Assembly (NCBI RefSeq): GCF_030295975.1
Contig: NZ_AP027364.1
Coordinates: 4,322,063-4,386,062 of the forward strand
Reading direction: 5' to 3'
Length of the DNA stretch: 64,000 nucleotides
Source: Thalassotalea atypica
GTDB lineage: Bacteria > Pseudomonadota > Gammaproteobacteria > Enterobacterales > Alteromonadaceae
In this document: in pieces, positions 37,601 through 49,165 of the stretch
Layout of the letters: the number at the start of each line of letters is the position of its first letter
Position numbering within the stretch: the first letter of the stretch is position 1
The notes under the pieces: model-generated
Told to the model about the DNA's origin: nothing
The model's database searches: none
Seen by the model: only the letters and a program-made list of their open reading frames with translations
Made by a program: the position numbers and the translations under genes

Positions 37601-40480
37601 GCACAATCTTTAGCGAGACAAATACAATTTCAGCAAATTTTAATGGATAGTGTACCAATTCCACTATTTTACAAGGATGCACAAGCAAAATTCCAAGGCT
37701 TCAATAAAGCATATGAAGAAACATTTGGTGTTAATTCAGAAGACTTAATTAACTTAAGAGTTACTGATTTAACTTATTTACCAGAAGAAGATCGCGTTAA
37801 CTATCAAGCAGAAGATGAAAGGGTAATCGCCGAACAGACAACTATAAAGAAAGAAATGAAAATCCCTTTCGCCGATGGCAAAATTCACGACACCTTATAT
37901 TGGGTCAGCGGGTTTAAAGATAACAAAGGTAACCCAGCAGGTTTAGTGGGCAATTTTATTGATATCAGCAATGAAAAAGAAAATGCCAGAGAGCTTGAAA
38001 TTGCTGTTAAATCTGCAGATGAAGCAAACCAAGCTAAAGCTGACTTTCTGGCCAATATGAGCCATGAAATACGTACTCCAATGAATGCAATCATTGGCAT
38101 GAGCTACCTTGCATTGCAAACTGACCTCAACAGAAAACAACTTGACTATGTAAACAAAATACATATGTCAGCGAATTCTTTATTAGGCATTATCAATGAC
38201 ATTCTTGATTTTTCTAAAATTGAAGCAGGCAAGTTAGCATTAGAAGAAATTCCGTTTAACTTGAACGACTGTATCGATCATTTAGTCCAAATCATTTCAC
38301 ATAAAAGCCAGCAAAAAGAGCTTGAATTGCTCATCGATTTAGACCCCGAATTACCGACTCACTTGCTCGGAGATCCCCTAAGGTTAGGACAAATATTAAT
38401 TAACCTGACAAATAATTCAATCAAGTTTACCGAAGAAGGCGAAATCATCGTCAAGGCCGCGCTACTTGAACAAAATGCTGATCGAGTTGTTATTCAGTTC
38501 TCGGTTTTTGACACAGGGATTGGCATGAACCAAGAACAGCAAAATCGACTGTTTCAATCATTTAGTCAAGCCGATGCGTCAACAACTCGTAAGTATGGTG
38601 GCACAGGGTTAGGTTTAACGATCAGTAAAACTCTCACGCAAATGATGAATGGTGATATTTGGGTTGAGAGTGAAGAAGGCAAGGGTAGCCAATTTCACTT
38701 TACTGCTGAATTTGGCCTGTCTGACGGTATGGAATCTAATAACAATGCATCTGCTAGTAGCTTAATCAATTTACCTGTACTTATCGTTGATGACAGCTTA
38801 GCAGCAGGCGAAATTTTATTTAATTTATGTGAAAGCCAAGGCTTTATTCCTGAAGTTGTTATATCAGGTGTAGAAGCATTGGAAAAAATGAAGGTGGCTG
38901 AACAGAAAGGGCATCCTTTTAAACTAGTGTTAGCTGATTGGAAAATGCCCGGCATGGATGGCATAGAGTTATGTAAGCAAATGACCAGCCATGCTGAAAT
39001 TGTCCATAAACCAGTGTATGTGATGGTAACCGCTTACGATCGTGATGACATGCTGAAAAAAGCACATGATATTAACTTATCCGCCTCAATAACCAAGCCT
39101 GTAAGCGCCTCGACGTTACTCGATACGGTAATGCAAGTCATGGGCGAGGGTGTTCATAATATAAAGCCAAATATGCAGAGTAAATTAGATGTATCGACAA
39201 CAGCAAGCATTGCTAGCGCTAAAATATTATTGGTAGAAGACAATGAAATAAACCAACAAATTGCACAAGAATTATTAACTATGGCTGGGCTAGAAGTAAC
39301 GACAGCTTGGAATGGTCAAGAAGCCATAGAAAAAATTAACAACGATAATTTTGATGCCGTGCTAATGGATATTCAAATGCCAGTTATGGATGGATATACG
39401 GCAACACAAGAAATTAGGAAAAACCCAAATTTTGATACCTTGCCTATTATTGCGATGACCGCTAATGCCATGGCTGGCGACAAAGAAAAGTGCCTTGAAG
39501 CAGGAATGAACGACCACTTACCTAAGCCGATAGATCCACAGTTAGTATTTGCTACCCTAGCGCAATATATAAAGCCTACCAGCATAGAAATATATCAGAC
39601 ACCAGTGGATCAACAAACTATGGCTGAAATATCTTTACCCGGTTTTGATGTAGATATGGCACTAACGCGTATGGGCGGCAATATGAAAGCATTGGTCAGC
39701 ACACTTAAAAAAATTGTCATATCGCAGCGAGATACATTAATCCGAGTAGAAACAGCAATAAAACACAACGATATTCAAACAGCTATTATTGCAATACATT
39801 CCTTAAAGGGGATTGCAGGGAATATAGGTGCAAACTTTATTTTGGCGCCTGCTGAGCAACTAGAGCAACTGTTACAGGCAGAGCAAGAATCTGGAACAAT
39901 AACGCAGAATGAAGAAATTACGCTACTTATAAATAAGTGTGAGCCATTATTACAGCAAATGATTGGTACAATCGAAACAGGGTTAGCAGCAATGCATGAT
40001 GAAAAAACAACTCTCGTCTTCGATGCGCAAAAAGTAAAAAAACTAATGGATAAGTTGGCCCAGCAAATTGACTTTTTTGACAGTTCTGCGATTGATACCA
40101 TGGATGAATTACTCGCAATATTGGGAGATAACAAGATAATTACTGCTTCAGCTTTGACACAAAAATTGGCTGGCTTTGATTTTAGTGAAGCTGAACTATT
40201 GCTCACTGATTTCGTCAAAGAAGTAGAATTATATTGTCAGTCTGCAAGTACGCCTTCAATTGACGACCCAACATTAATTGAAAAACTAACAATATTATTG
40301 ACTCAGATTGATATGTTTGACGCTACAGCTGTTGACACAATTGATGAACTGTTGGAGATGAATTTCGACTCAGCCGTGCACAACACCCTATCAGCCATAC
40401 ATAGCAGCTTAAGTCTGTATGATTTTTCTGCTGGAGAGGAACAAGTAAAAGCGCTACTTTTAACACTGGAAAATAAGTAG
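34634..40480 (+). CDS. Giant hybrid sensor histidine kinase (SBP-Cache-PAS-PAS-HisKA-HATPase-REC-REC-Hpt)
   Basis: This 1948-residue membrane kinase has a signal peptide (about 1-29), a helical region and a periplasmic solute-binding domain (SBP_bac_3, about 186-410). TM1 lies near 430-453 and TM2 near 472-492. A double-Cache-like periplasmic sensor (about 495-800) and TM3 near 810-832 follow. The cytoplasmic part has PAS domains near 862-985 and 1000-1120, HisKA with M-S-H-E-I-R-T-P near 1141, and HATPase with G-T-G-L-G-L near 1322. REC1 starts near 1379 (D-W-K-M-P), REC2 near 1529 (D-I-Q-M-P), and Hpt carries H-S-L-K-G near 1722. After Hpt, residues 1788-1948 hold two similar repeats. A phosphorelay to the downstream HD-GYP regulator is likely. 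AGAG precedes the ATG. Confidence 0.92.
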   Translation: MTSKIKVYFNIILLTTLFLFASLSTQSLAQHSSTNDQSEQVSKLSLKQLQELAIELRYYDEILTSSVLSYAFSGDQKWLDRYNEYEPKITQLIDALLEKKQGVDTELLSQLNEVNNTLVSLEVEAILAVKRNHKETAMNIINSNEYRQNKTAYMSLLMEYIRQVEKLGQYNRTEPVENNPLAFTTEELNWIANNKVVIGIEHWPPILFMQDNNMPGGLSGEILSQIVAKSGLQVEFVTGSWEYLLEQFNAGEIDLLPDAYYKEDREEYGYFSSPYFMVRELFYVKTRNTQFQSNTDLTNATVAISSGYTTIDKVKALYPDINIVETTGIEHSIKLLLSSKVDALLDAQIVVEDLIRQKNIEELRAIDEDAVFPSSLHLYTSKHKQVLHSILIKGLDSIKASDLMNSNNDWLSSRNQALDNSIRTGYELSDLIWLVLGVVGGLVMLGFLISSLVLKTNEEELVARFSSTSFKMKVVSGLIVLSILLVVITYLVENYAEKRQFESIDYSLETLLTTTHQRLQTWKRYELQGLEQVGKNKELVDLVKRLLVIPENQQALQQAPIQSQIRKFFQEQKGTQEDVGFFVISPNKVSLSSMRDNNIGTENIIYQAQPERLKQVFEGKSIFIPPIRSDVYLEDSNTGYESLKPPTMFFAAPVIDAKGEVIAVITKRINFDGVFSSILSAGFIGRSGETYAIDRNGLLLSNIRFEDDLRKIGYLPESTNSSLNISISDPGKNLLNVPGKTVQNNDWPLTLMASSISQGKSGKNIEGYRDYRGVDVIGHWLWDEDLGLGLAAELDVEESLEVLTIFRYTIASVLLVSLMLVFGGTLFTLKIGTRATQALTRSRTELESLVNERTQALEANMKRTRSIIDNASDGIIVVNREGRILEFSPSAETIFGYSISDIVNKNIKMLMNFSFHQAYIESQNSGANKHTFDDLIGFKSDKELVEIEVAVSDAIIDNERIYTGIVRDSSLRKQAERALQKEKLKTDKAAQSLARQIQFQQILMDSVPIPLFYKDAQAKFQGFNKAYEETFGVNSEDLINLRVTDLTYLPEEDRVNYQAEDERVIAEQTTIKKEMKIPFADGKIHDTLYWVSGFKDNKGNPAGLVGNFIDISNEKENARELEIAVKSADEANQAKADFLANMSHEIRTPMNAIIGMSYLALQTDLNRKQLDYVNKIHMSANSLLGIINDILDFSKIEAGKLALEEIPFNLNDCIDHLVQIISHKSQQKELELLIDLDPELPTHLLGDPLRLGQILINLTNNSIKFTEEGEIIVKAALLEQNADRVVIQFSVFDTGIGMNQEQQNRLFQSFSQADASTTRKYGGTGLGLTISKTLTQMMNGDIWVESEEGKGSQFHFTAEFGLSDGMESNNNASASSLINLPVLIVDDSLAAGEILFNLCESQGFIPEVVISGVEALEKMKVAEQKGHPFKLVLADWKMPGMDGIELCKQMTSHAEIVHKPVYVMVTAYDRDDMLKKAHDINLSASITKPVSASTLLDTVMQVMGEGVHNIKPNMQSKLDVSTTASIASAKILLVEDNEINQQIAQELLTMAGLEVTTAWNGQEAIEKINNDNFDAVLMDIQMPVMDGYTATQEIRKNPNFDTLPIIAMTANAMAGDKEKCLEAGMNDHLPKPIDPQLVFATLAQYIKPTSIEIYQTPVDQQTMAEISLPGFDVDMALTRMGGNMKALVSTLKKIVISQRDTLIRVETAIKHNDIQTAIIAIHSLKGIAGNIGANFILAPAEQLEQLLQAEQESGTITQNEEITLLINKCEPLLQQMIGTIETGLAAMHDEKTTLVFDAQKVKKLMDKLAQQIDFFDSSAIDTMDELLAILGDNKIITASALTQKLAGFDFSEAELLLTDFVKEVELYCQSASTPSIDDPTLIEKLTILLTQIDMFDATAVDTIDELLEMNFDSAVHNTLSAIHSSLSLYDFSAGEEQVKALLLTLENK
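39997..40480 (+). repeat. Duplicated C-terminal repeat in the hybrid kinase
   Basis: Two segments of about 65 residues share the pattern Q-I-D-x-F-D-x-x-A-x-D-T-x-D-E-L-L, then a helical stretch and D-F-S-x-x-E. The first is [17 protein letters not shown], the second [17 protein letters not shown]. They follow the Hpt domain and look like an internal duplication, perhaps of a helical phosphotransfer-like or dimer module. Confidence 0.7.
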
Positions 40481-40510
40481 CGCTAATAAATATATATTAA
40501 GGAGAAATAA

Positions 40511-41599
40511 ATGGCTGTCAGTCAAAAAGCTACAATATTAGTGGTCGACGATACTTTAGAAAATATTGAGGTTGCTAAAGGAGTATTGTCTCAAGAGTAT
40601 TTAGTACAAGCAGCATTAAACGGAGAAATAGCGCTAAAGATAGTAGAAAAGCGTAAGCCTGATTTAGTTTTACTAGATATTATGATGCCAGAAATGGATG
40701 GCTACGAAGTTTGCAAAAAATTAAAAGCCAATGAGGCGACTAAAGATATTCCTATAATATTTTTAACCGCAAAAGTGCAAGAAGAAGATGAAACAAAAGG
40801 ACTATCATTAGGTGCCGTTGATTATATAACAAAACCGATCAGCCCAGCGATTTTAAAAGAGCGTGTAAAGAATCATCTGATTTTAAAAGCTTCTCGTGAA
40901 TTATTAGCTAGACAAAATGAAGTGTTAGAAGAACGTGTTATAGAGCGTACGGCTCAATTAGCTGAACTTCAAGATGTTGCGATGGTGGCTATGGGCGCGT
41001 TGGCAGAATCACGTGACCCTGAAACAGGTAATCACATAAGACGCACACAGCATTATGTTAAAGCACTAGCAATAGAGTTAGCCCAAAAAGACAAGTATGT
41101 TGAGCTTCTTACGCCAGAGGTTATTACTTCGTTATTTAAATCAGCACCGTTACACGACATAGGCAAAGTCGGTATTGAAGACAGTATTTTATTAAAACCA
41201 GGTAAGTTAACCGATGATGAATTTGCCGAAATGAGAAATCACCCAGCATATGGTCGAGATGCAATTTCCGCTGCTGAAACATCAATAGACAGTGCTGACA
41301 ACTTCCTCATTTTTGCTAAAGAGATAGCTTATTCTCATCACGAAAAATGGGACGGTACGGGGTATCCACAAAAACTTAGTGGCGACGATATTCCATTATC
41401 TGCCCGATTAATGGCCATAGCTGATGTTTATGATGCTCTTATTTCCAAACGCGTATATAAACCTGCTTTCTCTCATGAAAAAGCGATGGATATAATTATT
41501 GCTGGCAAGGGTAGTCATTTTGATCCAGAGATGATCGACTGCTTAGAAAACATTGCCGATAAATTCAATCACATTGCTCAGCAATATGCCGATGAATAA
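40511..41599 (+). CDS. Response regulator with HD-GYP phosphodiesterase domain
   Basis: This 362-residue cytoplasmic protein has an N-terminal receiver domain (phospho-acceptor D56 in L-L-D-I-M-M-P, acidic pair D13/D14, K near 107). A short coiled coil (about 135-160) leads to an HD-GYP domain with H-D-I-G-K-V-G-I (H215, D216) and H-H-E-K-W-D-G-T-G-Y-P near 278. HD-GYP domains hydrolyse cyclic di-GMP. AAGGAG precedes the ATG. It starts 30 bases after the giant hybrid kinase and is its probable output partner. The kinase's Hpt domain could phosphorylate D56 and change c-di-GMP turnover. Confidence 0.92.
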   Translation: MAVSQKATILVVDDTLENIEVAKGVLSQEYLVQAALNGEIALKIVEKRKPDLVLLDIMMPEMDGYEVCKKLKANEATKDIPIIFLTAKVQEEDETKGLSLGAVDYITKPISPAILKERVKNHLILKASRELLARQNEVLEERVIERTAQLAELQDVAMVAMGALAESRDPETGNHIRRTQHYVKALAIELAQKDKYVELLTPEVITSLFKSAPLHDIGKVGIEDSILLKPGKLTDDEFAEMRNHPAYGRDAISAAETSIDSADNFLIFAKEIAYSHHEKWDGTGYPQKLSGDDIPLSARLMAIADVYDALISKRVYKPAFSHEKAMDIIIAGKGSHFDPEMIDCLENIADKFNHIAQQYADE

Positions 41600-41690
41600 G
41601 ATTAACACGGCACTGTTATTCGTTATCTAATTTAAGGATAACATTATATACAATCAGGATTTAACAGGGTTGTATATTACAAAGTTCAAA

Positions 41691-41724
41691 AAAAAGCCCC
41701 TGCTTTCTTACGCAAGGGCTTTTC
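41691..41724. terminator. Terminator between the HD-GYP gene and glmS
   Basis: AAAAGCCC and GGGCTTTT arms (with inner TGC/GCA pairing around one mismatch) enclose TTTCTTAC. A-rich and T-rich flanks on both sides suit termination on both strands between convergent genes. Confidence 0.75.
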
Positions 41725-41779
41725 TATTTTGATTGACTTTTAATCTTTATGTAAGCACCTTAACGATACAAACACTATA

Positions 41780-43612
41780 CTACTCAACAGTGACTGATTT
41801 CGCCAAATTTCTAGGCTGGTCTACATCGGTGCCTTTAATGATGGCGACATAGTAAGAAAGTAACTGCAATGGCAGGGTGTATACGATTGGTGCAATGATA
41901 TCATCACAATGTGGTACGTTGATAACTTTCATAGTGTCATCACTGTCAAAGCTTGCACCTTCTTCTGCAAACACATACATCAAGCCACCACGTGCGCGCA
42001 CTTCCTCGACATTCGATTTTAATTTCTCAATTAAGTCGTTTTTCGGCGCGACGACAATAACAGGCATCTCAGCATCAATTAACGCAAGCGGGCCATGTTT
42101 AAGCTCACCCGCGGCATAAGCCTCTGCATGAATGTAAGAAATTTCTTTTAACTTTAATGCACCTTCCATTGCGATCGGGTATTGATCACCACGCCCTAAA
42201 AACAACGAGTGATTTTTATCCGCAAAATCTTCAGCCAATGCTTCAATTTCACCAGCGAGCGCAAACGTTTCTTCTACTTTGTTCGGCAGTGTTGCTAGCG
42301 CATGTGCCATCGCAGATTGGGCTTCGCTAGACATACCGTGATGCTTACCTAAGGCCAACGTCATCATCATTAAACCGACTAATTGAGTGGTAAACGCTTT
42401 GGTAGAAGCCACGCCTATTTCCGCGCCCGCTTTGGTCATAAAGGCTAAATCTGATTCACGAACTAAGGAAGAGCCGGGCACATTACATATCGTTAAACTG
42501 GCGCGATAACCCGACTCTTTTGCCAATCGTAAAGCCGCTAGCGTATCAGCAGTTTCTCCTGATTGAGAAATAGTCACGATCATCGCATTTTTAGGGACAT
42601 GAGATTTTCGATACCTAAACTCACTAGCAATTTCGACATTACAGGAAACCCCAGCATGTGCTTCTATCCAGTAACGGGCTACCATGCCAGAATGATAGCT
42701 AGTACCACAGGCAATGATCTGAACATGCTCAATGTCTTTAAATATGTCATCAGCACCAGCGCCAAACGTTGAAGTTTCAAGCTGTCCGGCAACTAATCGT
42801 CCTTCTAAACTGTTTCTGATCGCCGTCGGTTGTTCGTAAATTTCTTTGAGCATGTAATGACGATATTCACCTTTATCACCTGCTTCATGGCTAACGTCTG
42901 ACTCTTTCGCTTCACGCACGACAGGATTGCCATCAAGGTCAAAGATAGAAACATCAAAACGCGTGACCTCAGCAACGTCACCTTCTTCTAAGAATGAAAA
43001 TTTACGTGTAACGGGCAACAACGCCATCATGTCTGAAGCGATAAAGTTCTCGCCTAAGCCATAGCCAACCACTAATGGACTTCCTGAACGTGCCACCACC
43101 ATTCGCTCTGGGTCTTGTCGGTCTACAATCACCGTGCCGTAGGCCCCATCCAGTTGCTTTACAGAGGTTTGCACAGCAGCAATCAGGCTATCGTGAGATT
43201 TAAGTTCGTGATGTACTAAATGAGCGATGACTTCAGTATCGGTTTCCGACACAAAACTATAGCCAAGTGCTTTTAATTTGGCGCGAAGTTCTTCATGATT
43301 CTCAATTATTCCATTGTGAACTACAGCAATTGAGTCAGATGAAATATGCGGATGTGCATTATTTTCACTGGGTACACCATGAGTGGCCCAACGTGTATGT
43401 GCGATGCCAGTACCACCACTTAATGGTGTAGAGCTTAACGCTGTTGACAACTCTTGTACTTTTCCTAAACGTCTAACACGTTGCAATTGATTATCATTAC
43501 CAATAATTGCTACGCCAGCAGAGTCGTAACCTCTATATTCAAGCCTTTTCAATCCTTCTACTAAAATATCTGCTACGTCGCGCTGTGCTACCGCACCTAC
43601 TATGCCACACAT
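41780..43612 (-). CDS. glmS: Glutamine-fructose-6-phosphate aminotransferase
   Basis: This 610-residue enzyme (E. coli GlmS has 609) makes glucosamine-6-phosphate, the first step to UDP-GlcNAc for peptidoglycan and LPS. The N-terminal glutaminase starts M-C-G-I-V-G-A with the catalytic Cys after Met removal, and two SIS sugar-isomerase domains follow (C-G-T-S-Y-H near 300, S-Q-S-G-E-T-A-D-T near 348). The end is K-S-V-T-V-E, matching the family. It starts 9 bases after the DeoR-family regulator stop on the same strand, so the two form an operon. I see no glmS ribozyme upstream. Confidence 0.97.
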   Translation of the reverse strand: MCGIVGAVAQRDVADILVEGLKRLEYRGYDSAGVAIIGNDNQLQRVRRLGKVQELSTALSSTPLSGGTGIAHTRWATHGVPSENNAHPHISSDSIAVVHNGIIENHEELRAKLKALGYSFVSETDTEVIAHLVHHELKSHDSLIAAVQTSVKQLDGAYGTVIVDRQDPERMVVARSGSPLVVGYGLGENFIASDMMALLPVTRKFSFLEEGDVAEVTRFDVSIFDLDGNPVVREAKESDVSHEAGDKGEYRHYMLKEIYEQPTAIRNSLEGRLVAGQLETSTFGAGADDIFKDIEHVQIIACGTSYHSGMVARYWIEAHAGVSCNVEIASEFRYRKSHVPKNAMIVTISQSGETADTLAALRLAKESGYRASLTICNVPGSSLVRESDLAFMTKAGAEIGVASTKAFTTQLVGLMMMTLALGKHHGMSSEAQSAMAHALATLPNKVEETFALAGEIEALAEDFADKNHSLFLGRGDQYPIAMEGALKLKEISYIHAEAYAAGELKHGPLALIDAEMPVIVVAPKNDLIEKLKSNVEEVRARGGLMYVFAEEGASFDSDDTMKVINVPHCDDIIAPIVYTLPLQLLSYYVAIIKGTDVDQPRNLAKSVTVE

Positions 43613-43621
43613 AATGTCTTC

Positions 43622-44389
43622 CTATTTAATTGATGCGCAAATGACATTTACGCCTTGTAATGTTAATTCTTGTTTTACTTGATCTGATAAACCGTCATCG
43701 GTTATCAAGGTATGAACTTGTTGCCACGCTAGCTCCAAGTTCGGAATTTTTCTTCCTATCTTTTCTGACTCAACTAACACAACCACTTCTCTGGCCACTT
43801 CCGCCATCACTTGGCTTAAACCAATGAGCTCATTAAACGTAGTTGTACCCCGATTGATATCAATGCCATCAGCACCAATAAAAAGCTGGTCAAAGTCATA
43901 TGACTTGATCACTTGCTCGGCAACTTGTCCTTGAAATGACTCCGAAGTTGGATCCCATGTGCCACCAGTCATCAATATCGTTGGTTCATTTTCTAGTTCA
44001 TTCAAACGGTTTGCGACTGAAAGTGCATTGGTCATTACGACTAACCCTTTCTTATCCGTTAATAGCTCTACAATCGCAGAGGTAGTTCTACCGCTATCGA
44101 TAATAATTCTGTTGTGATCTTTAATAAGAGACGCTGCTTTATTGGCGATTGCTTGCTTTCGTTTTGAAACGTCTTTGCTTTTAGGTTCGATAATTTCTTT
44201 CGGTAGGGGAATTGCACCACCATATTTACGAAGTAGTAGGCCACTTTTTTCTAATGCCGCTAGGTCTTTTCTAATGGTAACTTCGGATGTTTCAAAACGC
44301 TTTGCTAATTGATCAACACTGACTTCACCGGCAATATTTAGCTCAGTGATAATGGTATGACGGCGTTGTTGAGTGTTTCGTTTTGACAT
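43622..44389 (-). CDS. DeoR-family regulator upstream of glmS
   Basis: This 255-residue regulator has a DeoR N-terminal helix-turn-helix (about residues 6-60: V-D-Q-L-A-K-R-F-E-T-S-E-V-T-I-R-K-D-L). A sugar-phosphate-sensing C-terminal domain follows (about 75-235; I-I-D-S-G-R-T-T near 96, F-I-G-A-D-G near 169). The gene is directly upstream of glmS and likely regulates it in response to an amino-sugar phosphate. This arrangement is common in marine gammaproteobacteria near atp/glmU. Operator-like TTTCG repeats lie just before its start. Confidence 0.92.
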   Translation of the reverse strand: MSKRNTQQRRHTIITELNIAGEVSVDQLAKRFETSEVTIRKDLAALEKSGLLLRKYGGAIPLPKEIIEPKSKDVSKRKQAIANKAASLIKDHNRIIIDSGRTTSAIVELLTDKKGLVVMTNALSVANRLNELENEPTILMTGGTWDPTSESFQGQVAEQVIKSYDFDQLFIGADGIDINRGTTTFNELIGLSQVMAEVAREVVVLVESEKIGRKIPNLELAWQQVHTLITDDGLSDQVKQELTLQGVNVICASIK

Positions 44390-44404
44390 ATTGCTTGCTT
44401 TAAG

Positions 44405-44417
44405 TTTCGATTCGAAA
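44405..44417. promoter_or_regulatory. Candidate DeoR operator
   Basis: TTTCGATTCGAAA is a perfect palindrome around one base, 16 bases upstream of the DeoR start. Related TTTCGTTTTG lies at about 44375, inside the first codons. DeoR-family (AgaR-like) sites commonly contain CGAAA/TTTCG repeats, so autoregulation of the deoR-glmS operon is plausible. Confidence 0.5.
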
Positions 44418-44442
44418 GATATTATAGTTTCAAATGAAATTT

Positions 44443-44468
44443 ATCAAGCCCTTTTTTATTGGCTTGAT
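44443..44468. repeat. 8-bp inverted repeat in the deoR-mltC gap
   Basis: ATCAAGCC and GGCTTGAT arms flank a 10-base T-rich loop, followed by TTTTATTATG. It resembles a terminator but sits between divergent genes. It may be an operator or a leader hairpin for mltC. Confidence 0.45.
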
Positions 44469-44545
44469 TTTATTATGAACATCAAGCTGGCTTTTTTACT
44501 CATGCCAAGGTACATATAACCAAAGTAGTATGAGAGCTGCCCGCT

Positions 44546-45697
44546 ATGAAACCCTTTTTTATATTAATTGCTTTGATTTGTCTTTCAAGTTGTAAAAGCA
44601 TTCCTAAACTGGACTCAATTAACGAAGTGGAAAAGCTCGTTAAACAGGTCAAGGACGCACCGCACGATATTGTTGGCATTAACAAACAAGTGCACAAAAC
44701 CGAAAAAACCATTAATCAAGAGTTGGCGTCTGTTGATCACCTAATGACTACATTGATTCAGATAATCAATCAAAAATGGGGCAAGGATAATCGTCAAACG
44801 CCTGAGAGAAAGAAATACGTAAAATATAGTAATGATTATCAGGCAAGGGCTATTGTCGACTTTACTCGTAATTGGGTTACCGTAGAGACTATTGCCAAAA
44901 AAAATCCCAAAGGCTTACTTGCTAAAGCAATATCCACCACACTACTAACCTCAAGTGACCCGAGAAAAACCGATATATTCTCCAGTAAAGCGCCGATACT
45001 GGGTGACGAACCTTTTCTCTACCAACAAGTGTTGGATCAAGACAAAAACGCGATTAGATATCAATGGAGAGCAGAACGCTACGCCAAATATTTAATAGCC
45101 AATCAGCTAGAAAAGTCAAAATTAAATAATAGGCTTATTCATTCGGTAAAGTTTCCATTAGTGGATAACAATCTGCACTTAAGAAAACAAAAATACAGTG
45201 AGTTCGTCCTTGCGTCAGCTAGAAAATATCAAGTTCCAGCTTCGCTGATTTACGGTGTGATTGAAACAGAGAGTAGCTTTAACCCATACGCAGTTAGTGC
45301 CGCAAACGCCTACGGGTTAATGCAAGTTGTGCCATCTACTGCAGGTAAGGATGTGTATCAAAAAATAAAGAAAAAAGCGGGGCAGCCAAGTAAGCAGGTT
45401 TTGTTCGATCCTAAGCAAAATATTGATATTGGTAGTGCATATTTAAACATATTAAAAACGAATTACTTGGCCAAAGTGAATCAACAGCAAAGCAAACATT
45501 TTGCAACGATTTCTGCGTACAATGGCGGCGCAGGAAATGTGTTGCGCACATTCGGTACGAATAGAGAGCTGGCGTTTTCACGTATTAATCAATTGAATGC
45601 GCAAGAAGTTTACCGCAAACTAACCAAGGAGCATCCGAAACTTGAATCTCGCCGTTATTTAGAAAAAGTAACCAAAGCGGAAAAACGCTACCAATAA
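44546..45697 (+). CDS. mltC: Membrane-bound lytic murein transglycosylase C
   Basis: This 383-residue outer-membrane lipoprotein (lipobox L-S-S-C with lipidated Cys16) cleaves peptidoglycan between MurNAc and GlcNAc. The N-terminal half matches the MltC-specific domain (DUF3393-like). The C-terminal SLT domain has the catalytic Glu242 in E-S-S-F-N-P, then A-Y-G-L-M-Q-V-V-P near 255 and S-A-Y-N-G-G-A-G-N near 327. It is slightly longer than E. coli MltC (359). It lies alone on the plus strand between glmU and the deoR-glmS operon, which is a cell-wall themed neighbourhood. Confidence 0.93.
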   Translation: MKPFFILIALICLSSCKSIPKLDSINEVEKLVKQVKDAPHDIVGINKQVHKTEKTINQELASVDHLMTTLIQIINQKWGKDNRQTPERKKYVKYSNDYQARAIVDFTRNWVTVETIAKKNPKGLLAKAISTTLLTSSDPRKTDIFSSKAPILGDEPFLYQQVLDQDKNAIRYQWRAERYAKYLIANQLEKSKLNNRLIHSVKFPLVDNNLHLRKQKYSEFVLASARKYQVPASLIYGVIETESSFNPYAVSAANAYGLMQVVPSTAGKDVYQKIKKKAGQPSKQVLFDPKQNIDIGSAYLNILKTNYLAKVNQQQSKHFATISAYNGGAGNVLRTFGTNRELAFSRINQLNAQEVYRKLTKEHPKLESRRYLEKVTKAEKRYQ

Positions 45698-45709
45698 AGA
45701 GTTAAAAAT

Positions 45710-45735
45710 GGCGACAGAATAAGTCGCCTTTCAAT
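45710..45735. terminator. Terminator between mltC and glmU
   Basis: GGCGAC and GTCGCC arms flank an AGAATAA loop, with TTTCAATAAATTT after it on the plus strand and ATTTTTAAC on the minus strand. It can serve both convergent genes. Confidence 0.75.
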
Positions 45736-45754
45736 AAATTTACAAAACAATGAC

Positions 45755-47116
45755 TCAGCTATTCTTGGTTGGGCGCTTCCAGCCACCAATGTTGCGTTGT
45801 TTACCGCGAGCTACGCCAAGCTCTTCATCTGCAACGTCTTTGACAATAACAGAGCCTGCCGCAGTAGTGGCCTTTTTACCAATATTAATAGGGGCAACAA
45901 GTGACGCGTTGGAGCCTATAAAGGCACCTTCGCCAATAACGGTTTTCGACTTATTCACGCCATCATAGTTGCAAGTAATTGTACCTGCGCCAATATTGGC
46001 TTTACTGCCAACCTCTGCATCACCAAGATAAGTCAAATGGCCTGCTTTAGCCCCTTCACCCAATGTTGATTTTTTCATTTCAACAAAGTTACCGACGTGG
46101 GCATCTCGTTTTAATTCAGAGCCTGGGCGGATACGGGCAAACGGACCTACAGAAGCAATTTCACCAATAATGGCATCTTCAATAATGCTGTTGGGTTTTA
46201 TTTCTGCACCTTTGCCAATTTTACAGTTTTTAAGGATGCAATTAGCGCCAATAGTGACGTCATCAGAAAGCTCAACATCCCCTTCGAAAATACAATTGAT
46301 GTCAATTTTAACTTCCTGACCAACGTGAACGACACCGCGAATATCAATGCGTGCTGGATCTCGCAAACTAGCACCAGCTATCATCAACTCTTCCGCTTGA
46401 CGCAATTGATAGGCGCGCTCTAGAGCCGCGAGTTGCACGCGGTTATTAGCTCCTTCAACTTCAATTTCTGTTTCAGGGTGCGCTGTAGTGATAGCCATCC
46501 CTTCTTGATGCGCCATCGCAATAATGTCAGTAAGGTAATATTCACCTTGGGCATTATCATTTGATAGATTCGACAACCAACGTTTTAGATCTCCACCATT
46601 AGCTAATAAAATACCTGTGTTACATTCATTTATTTCTAGCTGCTCTGCTGATGCATCTTTTTGTTCGACAATGCCAACAACCTCTTCATTTTCACGAATA
46701 ATACGGCCATAACCGGTTGGGTCTTGCAAGTAAACCGTCAACAAAGCCATTCCTTCCACTGGTTTTGCAGCGATAAGGCTCTGTAATGTTGATACTTTAG
46801 TTAGAGGCACATCACCGTAAAGTACTAAAACATCTTCATTATCTTTTAAGAATGGTGAAGCTATATCAACGGCATGTCCTGTACCAAGTTGTTCTTTTTG
46901 TTCAACAAAGGTTAGATCATCACCTGTTACTTTTGCTTTTAATGTATCGCCGCCAAACCCATAAACTAAGTAGATGTTTTCCGCGCTTACTTGGCGGGCA
47001 CTATCAACGACGTGCGTAACCATAGGTTTATGGGCAACAGGATGAAGCACTTTAGGCAAAGATGAACGCATGCGAGTACCTTTACCCGCGGCAAGAACGA
47101 CAACTGACAATGACAT
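45755..47116 (-). CDS. glmU: Bifunctional UDP-GlcNAc pyrophosphorylase / GlcN-1-P acetyltransferase
   Basis: This 453-residue enzyme makes UDP-GlcNAc from GlcN-1-P, acetyl-CoA and UTP. The N-terminal pyrophosphorylase domain shows L-A-A-G-K-G-T-R-M at 7-15. The C-terminal left-handed beta-helix has hexapeptide repeats (about 250-440), and [10 protein letters not shown] lies near 380. The length matches E. coli GlmU (456). It follows the atp operon on the minus strand after its terminator, as in many gammaproteobacteria, and shares a pathway with glmS about 2 kb further on. Confidence 0.97.
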   Translation of the reverse strand: MSLSVVVLAAGKGTRMRSSLPKVLHPVAHKPMVTHVVDSARQVSAENIYLVYGFGGDTLKAKVTGDDLTFVEQKEQLGTGHAVDIASPFLKDNEDVLVLYGDVPLTKVSTLQSLIAAKPVEGMALLTVYLQDPTGYGRIIRENEEVVGIVEQKDASAEQLEINECNTGILLANGGDLKRWLSNLSNDNAQGEYYLTDIIAMAHQEGMAITTAHPETEIEVEGANNRVQLAALERAYQLRQAEELMIAGASLRDPARIDIRGVVHVGQEVKIDINCIFEGDVELSDDVTIGANCILKNCKIGKGAEIKPNSIIEDAIIGEIASVGPFARIRPGSELKRDAHVGNFVEMKKSTLGEGAKAGHLTYLGDAEVGSKANIGAGTITCNYDGVNKSKTVIGEGAFIGSNASLVAPINIGKKATTAAGSVIVKDVADEELGVARGKQRNIGGWKRPTKNS

Positions 47117-47208
47117 GAATAATTCCGATTTACTATGATGTTGATATTGTAACTTTCTTTAGCACATTTTTTCTACGCTAAATAATGGTTAATAAAATTT
47201 TGACATAA

Positions 47209-47243
47209 AAAAACGACCGTTACCTAAGTAATCAGTCGTTTTT
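47209..47243 (-). terminator. Terminator of the atp operon
   Basis: AAAAACGAC and GTCGTTTTT arms flank a 17-base loop. It begins about 25 bases past the atpC stop on the minus strand and runs into a T tract. Confidence 0.8.
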
Positions 47244-47267
47244 CAATCACTAAAACTAAGCGTTAAC

Positions 47268-47687
47268 TTACTTCTTTTTAGAAGCCTGAATAACACGTAG
47301 TTGAGCTACAGCACGAGCAAGCTCAGCTGCTGCTTCAGCGTAATTCACATCGCCACCGTGAGCATTTAAGTGCTCTTCTGCGCGAGTTTTAGCTTCTTCA
47401 GCTGCTTGTTCATCTAAATCAGCTACACGTGTTGCTACATCAGCTAACACAGTAACGTTATTAGGTTGAACCTCTAACATACCGCCAGAAAGATAAATAA
47501 TTTCTTCTTCACCGTGTTGCTTAACGATACGTGCCATACCCGGTTTTAGTGAGGTCAGCAAAGGCGCGTGACCAGGCATAACACCTAGCTCACCTTCACT
47601 ACCAGTGATCTGTAATGATTCAATACGACCAGAAAATAATTCTTCTTCCGCACTTACTACATTTAATTGTACAGTCATTGCTGCCAT
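47268..47687 (-). CDS. atpC: F1 ATP synthase epsilon subunit
   Basis: This 139-residue peripheral subunit couples the F1 rotor to Fo and can inhibit hydrolysis. The N-terminal beta-sandwich has the conserved [23 protein letters not shown] segment, and [11 protein letters not shown]. The C-terminal helical hairpin ends [10 protein letters not shown]. The start M-A-A-M-T-V aligns with E. coli M-A-M-T. AGGAGG-like purines precede the ATG. Last gene of the atp operon. Confidence 0.96.
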   Translation of the reverse strand: MAAMTVQLNVVSAEEELFSGRIESLQITGSEGELGVMPGHAPLLTSLKPGMARIVKQHGEEEIIYLSGGMLEVQPNNVTVLADVATRVADLDEQAAEEAKTRAEEHLNAHGGDVNYAEAAAELARAVAQLRVIQASKKK

Positions 47688-47750
47688 AGTTTGACCTCCT
47701 AATAGACAACTGTTAGCTCAGCAAAGCTAAGCTAAACAGCTATCAGGCTA

Positions 47751-49154
<1,404 letters not shown>

Positions 49155-49165
49155 TTAAACCTTGC

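Noticed and set aside
39775..40218. 147-codon minus-strand frame inside the hybrid kinase gene, rich in Ser, Ala and Ile
   Set aside because: It is antisense to a clearly coding domain (Hpt and C-terminal repeats), so it is a shadow of the codon pattern of the real gene.
41600..41779. glmS ribozyme or other riboswitch near glmS
   Set aside because: That region is downstream of glmS and holds only a terminator. Upstream of glmS lies deoR with a 9-base gap, too short for a ribozyme.
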